Shown in pieces: positions 54,582 through 62,600 of a DNA stretch of 64,000 nt (position 1 is the stretch's first letter; each line of letters opens with the position of its first letter). The notes under the pieces were generated by a model that did not search any database, had not been told where the DNA came from, and was given only the letters and a program-made list of their open reading frames with translations. The position numbers were made by a program, and so were the translations under genes. Source of the DNA: Holophagales bacterium UBA2201 (GTDB lineage: Bacteria > Acidobacteriota > Thermoanaerobaculia > UBA2201); assembly GCA_002327305.1 (NCBI GenBank), contig DCUZ01000073.1, forward strand, positions 3,034 to 67,033, read 5' to 3'.

Positions 54582-56828
54582 TTAGGGCTGGAGCAGGGCG
54601 TCGGCGGCGGAGCGGAGATACTTGTCCCTCCCTCCCGCGAACGCCTTCCAGAGTTCCGGGCCCCCGGGCTCGATGAGCGCGGCGGCGATGGCCTCGAAAT
54701 CGAAATCAGCGGCATTATACCTTAGATAATAGTCATCAAGCCGGGGGTAATGCTCGTCGAAGACCTGGACTTTGCCGGCCTTTGCGCCGCGGAATTCCCG
54801 ATCGAGGACCGGCTTCCCGTCCGAACCGACAACCCGGACCACCCACTGTTCCACGCGGGTCCGGCCCCGCAGGGGCGGGTAGCCGCCCTCCGGCCGCTCC
54901 TGGGAATAGCGGCGCTCGTCGAAGCGCAGGGTTGCGTCCACGGAGAGCGGTCCGAGGCGTTCCTGAACGGCCGGATCGAGGAGGGCCTCCATCAGGCGGA
55001 CGAGGCGGGGGTCCGTGACCTGGCCGTCGAGCTCCAGCATGCGGAACGCTACGGCCCGGCGGATTGGAGCCGGGCCCTCGGCGAAGGCCTTTTGGAGGGC
55101 GGTGTGGTCCTGGAACTCCAGCACCTCAGCGACCCTCCCTCCCAGGGGCCCATCCGGGGGATGGAGATCCGCCCGGACGAGGGGACGGACCGGGTGGACC
55201 AGGTCGCGCCATATCCGCTCCCGCAGGCCGGGGTCGGCCACATGGCCGACCACCCGCATTTCATACAGCCGCTTGCACGCGGCACGCCGTACATCCTCAT
55301 CGGCGTCTGTCAGCGCCACCCGCTCCAGCACGGCGGGGTCGCTCATCTGCAGGGCCGCCTGTTTTCTCAGCTTCCAGTCCGATCCGTCGGACAGGTAGGC
55401 CTCCAGGGTCTCGGGGTCGGTCAGCCGCCCCATGGCCGCGGAGCGGACGGAGGCGCTCGCGTCGGTCCGGATGACCCGGCTCAGGATGGCCGGGTCCAGC
55501 AGGCGGACGCAGGCGTTTTTGCGGACCAGCGGCGAGGGGTCCTTCAGCGCCAGGTCCTGGAACAGCGCCGGTTCGTCCGGCAGTTCCAGGACGGCCCTGG
55601 CCCGGACGGCACCGTCGGGGTCCTCCAGGGCCGACCTCAGCGCGGCGGGGTCGCCCACCCGGGCGACGGCCTCCCGTCTCACCAGGGGCGAAGGGTCCTC
55701 CCGGAGGATCCGGGCCAACAGAGCGCGATCGTTCAGCCGCCCCGCGGCGCGGGCGCGGACGGCCTCGCTCCCGTCCTCCCGAGCGAGGCGGCCCAGGGTC
55801 CTGGGGTCTTCCAGCCGTCCCACCGCCGCGAGCCGGATCCCGGGGTCGTCCGTTCCTTCAGCGAGTTTGGCCAAAAGCGCCGGGTCCTTAACCTGTCCGA
55901 TGGCCGCCAGGCGGACCGGTAGGGGCTGGTCGGGCCGGGTCAGTTGGGTCAGGAGGGCGGCATCGTCCAGGCGCGCGGCAGTCGCGGCGCGCACGGCCGG
56001 ATCCTCGTCGCCCTTCCGGGCGATGGCGCGAAAGAGTTCGGGATCGTCCATCATCCGGATCGCCAGGACCCTCAGGGCGGGGGCGTCCTTCCCCATGGCC
56101 ACCGCTCCGTAGAGCGCCGGGTCGCCGATCTTTGCCATGGCCTGTTCGCGGAATTCGGCGTCGCTCGTCTCCCCGGCGATGGCCAGGAGGAGGTACTTGT
56201 CGGTCAGGGCGCCCAGGGCGGCCTTCCGGACGCCGCGGTCATCGGAGGCGCGGACGATGGAGGCCAGCACCTCAGGGTCGCGGATGCTCCAGGCCGCCGC
56301 CTCGCGCACGCGGGGCTCGGGGTCGCGCGCGACGATGTCCCGCAGGACGGCCGGGTCCTTCAACAATTTCGCCGCGTTCTCACGCACCAGCGCGTCGGGG
56401 TCGGTCCGGGCCGCCTCCGCCAGAAGATCCTGGTTCCGCACCCGTCCGAGGGCCAGGTCGCGCAGGTACCAGTCGCCCTCGCGGAGTACCTTTTCAACGA
56501 GGGCGGCGTCCGTGAGGCGTCGGATGGCGTCGGCCCGCACCGCCTTGCGCGGCGCCTCCAGCGCCAGCCGGCCCAGAAGGCCCTGGTCCTCCAGGCGAAG
56601 GACGGCTTCGAGGGCCACCTGCAGGGCGGGGTCGTTCATGGCCAGGTCGAACAGCTTCTCCGGGTCGTTTAGCCCGCGCACCTCCTCCAGCCGGTCCAGG
56701 ACGGCATAGGTGGCCAGCGGCGCGGAGGGATGCCCCTCCTCGGGTTCCATCTCCTGGGCGGTCAGAGGCGCGGCGCCGGCCAGGAGCAGGCCCAGGACGG
56801 AAGAGAGGAAGACGGTGAGCAATCGCAT
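54582..56828 (-). CDS. HEAT/LRV-type repeat exported protein (module B)
   Basis: 748 residues with a signal peptide (MRLLTVFLSSVLGLLLAGAAPLTAQ) but no lipobox. More than 20 units of about 23-26 residues follow, such as DPALLAKLAEGTDDPGIRLAAVGRLE and DRALLARILREDPSPLVRREAVARVG, forming a long solenoid. The C-terminal 150 residues (GGYPPLRGRTRVEQWVVRVVGSDGKPVLDREFRGAKAGKVQVFDEHYP...RDKYLRSAADALLQP) match the end of the 43476-45575 protein. CGGAGGTG lies before the ATG. First gene of a two-gene operon with the module B surface protein. Confidence 0.85.
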   Translation of the reverse strand: MRLLTVFLSSVLGLLLAGAAPLTAQEMEPEEGHPSAPLATYAVLDRLEEVRGLNDPEKLFDLAMNDPALQVALEAVLRLEDQGLLGRLALEAPRKAVRADAIRRLTDAALVEKVLREGDWYLRDLALGRVRNQDLLAEAARTDPDALVRENAAKLLKDPAVLRDIVARDPEPRVREAAAWSIRDPEVLASIVRASDDRGVRKAALGALTDKYLLLAIAGETSDAEFREQAMAKIGDPALYGAVAMGKDAPALRVLAIRMMDDPELFRAIARKGDEDPAVRAATAARLDDAALLTQLTRPDQPLPVRLAAIGQVKDPALLAKLAEGTDDPGIRLAAVGRLEDPRTLGRLAREDGSEAVRARAAGRLNDRALLARILREDPSPLVRREAVARVGDPAALRSALEDPDGAVRARAVLELPDEPALFQDLALKDPSPLVRKNACVRLLDPAILSRVIRTDASASVRSAAMGRLTDPETLEAYLSDGSDWKLRKQAALQMSDPAVLERVALTDADEDVRRAACKRLYEMRVVGHVADPGLRERIWRDLVHPVRPLVRADLHPPDGPLGGRVAEVLEFQDHTALQKAFAEGPAPIRRAVAFRMLELDGQVTDPRLVRLMEALLDPAVQERLGPLSVDATLRFDERRYSQERPEGGYPPLRGRTRVEQWVVRVVGSDGKPVLDREFRGAKAGKVQVFDEHYPRLDDYYLRYNAADFDFEAIAAALIEPGGPELWKAFAGGRDKYLRSAADALLQP

Positions 56829-56881
56829 CGAAGCACCTCCGTTGGCGGGGATCGGACCGGCGGGGGGGCCGGGGAGCCCTT

Positions 56882-56890
56882 AGATTACCA
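56882..56890 (-). promoter_or_regulatory. extended -10 promoter TGG-TAATCT of module B
   Basis: Minus strand 56890 to 56882. Start near 56875 gives a roughly 47-nt leader with a ribosome-binding site. No dyad like that of module A is seen. Confidence 0.5.
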
Positions 56891-56933
56891 TGTCCGGTGC
56901 CGGCCGTGCGACGGCGCGGGGCGTCCGCCCGGC

Positions 56934-59438
56934 CTATTCTCTCGGGTCCTCGAAGAACGCCCTGATCCGCATGCGCCCGGCCTCGTTTTTCCAAGTCTCG
57001 TGGAAGAGGCGGATCTCGGCGTCGTCCCAATTCGTCCGCCGCGCCTCCCCCGCCAGGGAGGCCGCCATTTCCAGCTCCCCCCGGCCCTTCAGGATGGAAG
57101 CGCGCATGAACAGCGTCCGGGCCTCGAAGAACCGGTCCAGCAGGGTCACGAACTCCGGGTCGGCGCCGGCGGGGAAAGCGAGGAGCCGGTCCAGGGCCTT
57201 CCGGTTGCGCCCGGCCAGGAGCTCCTCCATGTTGGCGGACCATGTGAAGGGGTGGAGGGAGGCGCCGGCCGGGTATTCGAGGACCGGCCGATCGTCGGTG
57301 ACGGGGGGGACATCGGCCGTCCAGGCCTCCAGGTCCCGCGCCTCCATCAGCAAAAGCGCCAGCCAGTCCGCGCTCCGGGCCAGCCCTGACCGGAGCAGGT
57401 CCTGCCGCACGGGGAGCCGTTCCAGGTTCCGGTCCCAATCGCCGGGATCGACGCGCAGGGGTTCGGTCCCCCCCAGGAGGATGGCGTGGGCGTGGCCCAG
57501 CCAGAGGGAGGATTCGGGGAAGACGCGGCGGAAGGTGGCCGCGGCCCTTTGCAGGTCCTCCGCCGTGATCCACCGAAGAGGCAGGTACTGCGCAACCCTA
57601 CCCCCGGGTTTCAAGCGGCGCCGGACGAGTTCGAAATACTCCCGCGTGTAGAGGTTGCCCGACCCCAGGGCCGGGTGGGTGGGGTCGCAGGTGATGACAT
57701 CGTAGGACCGGTCGTTCCGCAGGAGCCACTGCCGCCCGTCCCCCGGGATGAGGCGCACGCGCGGGTCCTCCAGCACCCCGCGGTTGTAGGCCTCGTAAAG
57801 AGGGGCCGCCCCGGCGATCTCCGGGCACAGTTCCACGCAGTCCACCCGCTCCACGGGCCAGGCCAGGACATGACGGGCCGTCACCCCCAGGCCGAACCCG
57901 ACGACCAGGACCTCCCCGGCGTCGGGTGAGGCCAGGAGGGGGAGGTGGGCCAGCATCCGGACCACCTTCAGGGCGTCGTAGGTGGTGCCGCACACCGCGC
58001 TGTTGTTGATGTAACTCCACCGGACGCCCGTCCGGGCGTCCTCCACGACGGCGATGGTCCCCTCCACGGCGTCCCGGTGGAAAAGGAGCCGGTCGCTCCG
58101 ATGGGCGTCGCGGAACACGGAGATGGGGAGGGGTTTGGGGAGATGGTCGTGGAGAAACAATGCCCCCGCCGTCAGGGCCACGGCGGCGGTGACCCAGAGG
58201 CCCGCCCGCGTGCGTTCCGCATCGCCGGCCGCACGGCGCGTCGCCAGGGCCAGGACGCCGTAGGCGATGCCGATGAGGAGGATGGAGCGCAGGGGGCCCG
58301 CCGCCGGCATCAGGAGGAACGCCGCCGCGGGGGCGCCGAGGACGGCGCCAAGGGTGTTGAGGCCGTAGAGCGTCCCCATCTCCCCGCCGGGCGGTTCCTT
58401 TCTGCCGGGGTGGAGGGCCACCAGGAGGGGGAGGAGGGTCCCCATGAGAAAGGCGGAAGGGAGAACGAGAAGGCCGGAGAGCATCAGGGGCGGGATCCAA
58501 ATCTGCCGCCAGGGCGCCAGCAGAAGGGAGCGGAACCGGAAGAGGAGATCGGGACCCCAGACTGAGAGGGGGATGGTGGCCAGGGCCAAAACGGCAAGCC
58601 CCCCCAGAACCGCGGTCAGCCGGGCCGCCGCCCGTCCTTCGCGCCTGGAGAGGCGGCCGCCCCAGAGGCATCCCAGGCCGTATCCGGCCAGATAGGCGGC
58701 TAGGGTGAGGCCGAATGCCGTGTGGCGGTTGGGCAGGTAAACGGCCAGCAGACGCATCCAGTTCGTCTCCAGGGCCATGCCCAGAAACCCCAGGAGGGCC
58801 GCGGCGGCCGGGAGGAGGAAGGGGGAGGGGGCGTCGGGCCGGTCAAGGCGCGCCGGTTCCCGAAGTGGAGGGCCGGCGGCGATGGGGATGGCGGAGAGGA
58901 ACAGGACGGCGCCGGTGAAGAACGACGCGGTGATCCCCAGCCGGGGGATCAGGAGGAAGGTGGCGGTGAGGACCCCGGCGACCCCCCCCAGGGTGTTCCA
59001 GCCCAGGATGCGCCCCGTGCGGGTGCCGCGGTCCCCCTCTGCAGCGGTGGAGCGGTAGAGGAGGGGGAGGATGGCGCCCAGGAACAGGCCGGCGCCCGAA
59101 AGCAGAAGCCAGGCGATGGCGGCCTCCGCCGCCCAGGGCAGACGCCCGGTCACGAGAAGGGGGAGGAGGAAGGGGAGCATGGCCATCCATGCGGCCCCGG
59201 CCGACTGGTTCCACGAAATGGCGGATCGGCCGAGGCGCCCCGCCAACGGGAGGCGTCCGGCTGCCCACGCCCCGAGCCCCATTCCGCCGAGGATGCCGGA
59301 AAGGACCACGGCCCAGGCCCCGGCGGTGGTCCCCAGCAGGACGGCCAGGCGGCGGGCCGCCGCCGGTTCAAGGCAGAACAGGGCGAAGCCGCACAAAAAC
59401 GCGGCCGTCGCCATGCGCCGCGGATGCATGATCTTCAT
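56934..59438 (-). CDS. fused membrane transporter-like / spermidine synthase-like protein
   Basis: 834 residues. About 12-14 helices occupy residues 1-430, including repeated small-residue helices (LSGILGGMGLGAWAAGRL, WNTLGGVAGVLTATFLLIP, YGLNTLGAVLGAPAAAFLLMP). The C-terminal spermidine synthase-type Rossmann domain has GEVLVVGFGLGVTARHVLAWPVERVDCVELCPEI and YDVITCDPTHP. This architecture is widespread, and true polyamine synthesis is often doubtful. TCDPTHP replaces the usual D-x-x-D/E-P pattern, so aminopropyl transfer is uncertain. ATG 59438 follows an extended -10 with leaderless spacing. Confidence 0.85.
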   Translation of the reverse strand: MKIMHPRRMATAAFLCGFALFCLEPAAARRLAVLLGTTAGAWAVVLSGILGGMGLGAWAAGRLPLAGRLGRSAISWNQSAGAAWMAMLPFLLPLLVTGRLPWAAEAAIAWLLLSGAGLFLGAILPLLYRSTAAEGDRGTRTGRILGWNTLGGVAGVLTATFLLIPRLGITASFFTGAVLFLSAIPIAAGPPLREPARLDRPDAPSPFLLPAAAALLGFLGMALETNWMRLLAVYLPNRHTAFGLTLAAYLAGYGLGCLWGGRLSRREGRAAARLTAVLGGLAVLALATIPLSVWGPDLLFRFRSLLLAPWRQIWIPPLMLSGLLVLPSAFLMGTLLPLLVALHPGRKEPPGGEMGTLYGLNTLGAVLGAPAAAFLLMPAAGPLRSILLIGIAYGVLALATRRAAGDAERTRAGLWVTAAVALTAGALFLHDHLPKPLPISVFRDAHRSDRLLFHRDAVEGTIAVVEDARTGVRWSYINNSAVCGTTYDALKVVRMLAHLPLLASPDAGEVLVVGFGLGVTARHVLAWPVERVDCVELCPEIAGAAPLYEAYNRGVLEDPRVRLIPGDGRQWLLRNDRSYDVITCDPTHPALGSGNLYTREYFELVRRRLKPGGRVAQYLPLRWITAEDLQRAAATFRRVFPESSLWLGHAHAILLGGTEPLRVDPGDWDRNLERLPVRQDLLRSGLARSADWLALLLMEARDLEAWTADVPPVTDDRPVLEYPAGASLHPFTWSANMEELLAGRNRKALDRLLAFPAGADPEFVTLLDRFFEARTLFMRASILKGRGELEMAASLAGEARRTNWDDAEIRLFHETWKNEAGRMRIRAFFEDPRE

Positions 59439-59446
59439 GGGTTGAA

Positions 59447-59455
59447 AGTGTACCA
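59447..59455 (-). promoter_or_regulatory. extended -10 promoter TGG-TACACT, leaderless start
   Basis: Minus strand 59455 to 59447, ending 8 nt before ATG 59438; no Shine-Dalgarno. Confidence 0.65.
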
Positions 59456-59490
59456 CGGCCCCGCCGGTGGCTCAAGGCGGGCGCAACCCC

Positions 59491-59519
59491 TTGACACAAG
59501 CGTGGCCTACCTATATATT
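59491..59519 (+). promoter_or_regulatory. consensus promoter TTGACA-N17-TATATT of C25 peptidase gene
   Basis: -35 at 59491-59496 and -10 at 59514-59519. Start near 59527 gives an AT-rich leader of about 80 nt ending with AAGGAGG. Confidence 0.85.
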
Positions 59520-59605
59520 GTATGCAATTACTTGGGTGAACAATCGAATCCATCGTTCGTCATAGACCCTGTAATTCCATGGGTCGGCAGATCAAGGAGG
59601 CAACC

Positions 59606-62600
59606 ATGAGGATCTGGATTTTCGTCTTCGTCATCGCATTGTCGGGTTTGACCGCCATGGCCGATGGAGGGGTTTGGTACCCCCTCGACAAGGGGACCCC
59701 CCAACCCGAAGCGCCCCTGGTGTCCACCACCACGCAAGGGACCCAGCGCATCGAATTCGAGATCGACATTCCCGGGATCCTCGTCCGGGATTTCGTCACG
59801 AAGGGGGGGACCTTCAAGGAACTCACCCTCCCCGGCCAGACCTTCGCGGGGGAATTGGGGCAGGCCAAGCTCCCCGCCCTGCGTCTTCTGGTGGAAGTGC
59901 CCTACCAGGCCTCCCTTTCCCTGCGGATGGGCGCCTCGGACACCCTGGACTATTTCCAGACCCAATTCGGCATCGCCGATTTCATCGTCCCCGTCCAGGA
60001 ATCCATCCTCAAGACCCCGGACGGCTGGGACAACTGGCCCTACCACAAGGACGAGGCCTACTACGCCACCGATGCCTTCATGCCCGAGCCGGTCGCCCGC
60101 GTGACGGGCGTCTCGTTCCACCGCGGCCACCGCGTGGCCGTCGTGGAGGTCCAACCCTTTTCCTACAACCCAGCGAAAGGGATCCTCCGCGTCGCGACGC
60201 ACCTCCGGTTCGACCTGGTCATGGAGGGGGGCGACGACGCGGCCACGCGCGCGGAACTGGCGCGCACCTTCTCCCCGGCCTACGAGGCCAACTTCTCGGA
60301 AATGGTTCTCAACTACGGCATGCTGAACGAGGCCCCGGCCCGCGGGGAGACCCGGACGAGCCACTGGGACGGCATCCTGGTCATCTCCGCCCCGGCCTAT
60401 TACAGCTATGCGGAACCCCTCGTCCAATGGCGCCGGAAGATGGGCTACTTCGTCCAGCACGTGGACACGGGCACGACCGGGAGCACGACCACGGCCATCA
60501 AGGCCTACATCCAGAGCGCCTACAACACCTGGACCAACCCGTCCCTCTCCTATGTCATCCTGGTCGGAGACACCGACACCATCCCCTCCCCCAACGGATC
60601 GGCCTGTTCCAGCTGCGCTTCCGACAGCGACTACGCCTGCCTCTCCGGCGGCGATAACCTGCACGACGCCTACATCGGCCGCATCTCGCTCGCCTCCACG
60701 GCGCAGGCCGCCGAGGTGTTCGACCGGTTCATGACCTACGCCAAGGCGGATTTCGTCCAGACGCCGTGGATCAAAAAGGCCTGTTTCTCCTCCTCCTGCG
60801 ACTCCACCTACAACACCTACCACACCCATGAAGCCGTCCAGGCCGCCTACACCAAACCCGCCGGCTACACGGGGGAATATTATCCCGGCGGGACCGACCC
60901 GGGCGGCGACCTCATCCGGTGCATCGAGGACTATGGCGGCAGCGCTTCTGCCTCCGGTGACGATGTGGTGAATGCCCTCAACCACGGCCGCTCCATGATC
61001 GTCTACTCGGGCCACGGCAGCGTCAGCGACTGGTCCGGTCCCACCGTGACCCAGTCGAACCTTGCGGCCGCGACCTGCGGCGAGATGGCCCCCTTCATGG
61101 TGGGCCACTGCTGCGTCGCCCACAGCATCCGTTCCGCCTCCTTCGGCGAGGCCTGCGTGCGGGAGGTGGCCATCGGCTACTGGGGGTCGTCCGAAAGTTC
61201 CTACTGGGGCGAAGACGACTACATCGAGAAAGAGTGGTTCGAGAAGATCTTCACGAGCGGCCAGCACCGGATCGGGGAGTTCATGATCAACACCATGCTC
61301 GATTTCTACGCCAACTTCTCCACGAGCCGGGCTGACTACTACATGGACATGTGCCTCCTGGGCGGCGACCCAACCATGGAGCTTTACACCGAAGTGCCGC
61401 TCGCGCTCTCCGCGACGCACGCCTCCGCCCTCCCCGTGGGGTCCACCTCTTTCACCGTGACGGTCACCCGCTCCGGTTCTCCCCTGGAGGGCGCCCGTGT
61501 CTGCCTGACCAAGAGCGACGGCGGGGACGCCATCCATGAGTTCGGCACCACCGACGCCAACGGGGATGTCACGATCGCCATCAGCCCGGCCCTGGCGGGC
61601 GTGGGAGTGCTGAATGTCACCGCCACGGCCATCAATTCCATCCCCTACGAAGGGACGGCCAATGTCATCGTTCCCGAGGGGCCCTGGCTGACGCATGCCG
61701 GCCACGCCATCGACGATTCGGCGGGGAACGGGGACGGGATCGCCAACCCGGGCGAGACGATCGTGATGGCGGTGACGCTGACCAACATCGGGGCGGACGC
61801 GGGGACGGGGATCGCGGGGACGCTGACGGAGAGTTCGGACTTTGCCGCCGTCACGGACGGGGCGGCCGCCTGGCCGGACATCGCGGTGTCGGGCTCGGCA
61901 CAGTCGAACGCCAACCACTTCGCGTTCACGGTGGGGGCGGGGGCGCTGAACGGTCATGTCATCCCGTTTTCGGTGGCGTGGAGCGCCGACGGCCCCTACA
62001 CGGGGGACACGGGGTTCGGCGTGCCGGTGTGCGCGCCGCTGGTCATATCGAGCGTGCAAGTGACGGCCATTACGGACAGCACGGCGACGGTGACCTGGAC
62101 GACCAATGTGCCGGCGAATGCGCTGGTGACCTACGGGACGGGGGTGCCGCCGAATCTGACCCAGGGCAACCTGACGACCTACGGGACGAGCCACAGCGTG
62201 ATGCTGACCGGCCTGACGGGGTGCACGAATTATTATTTCTCGGTGACCTCGCAAAGCGCGGGGTGCTACACGGCCACGGCCGACAACGGGGAGGCCTATT
62301 TCACCTTCAAAACCTACGGCCGGGTGTATGCCATGGGGCCCGACGATGTCGAGAGCGGAGCAGGGTACTGGGTAGGGTCTGGGGCGCCGAACGCCTGGCA
62401 CATCAGCACCTGCCGGGCCAATTCCGGAACCCATGCGTGGAAGGCGGGCAACACTTCCTGTTCCTTGGATTATTCCGATGAGGGCGACGACTATCTAACC
62501 TGGAGCCAAGATATCAATCTCGGTTCCGCCGGCCACGGGGCCCTTCTGATGTGGATGGAGTGGTATGACACGGAATCGGGCTTTGATTACTGCCGGCCCC

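Noticed and set aside
59528..62434. 968-codon minus-strand ORF
   Set aside because: It is the shadow of the plus-strand C25 peptidase, whose promoter, ribosome-binding site, signal peptide and catalytic His/Cys motifs are clear.
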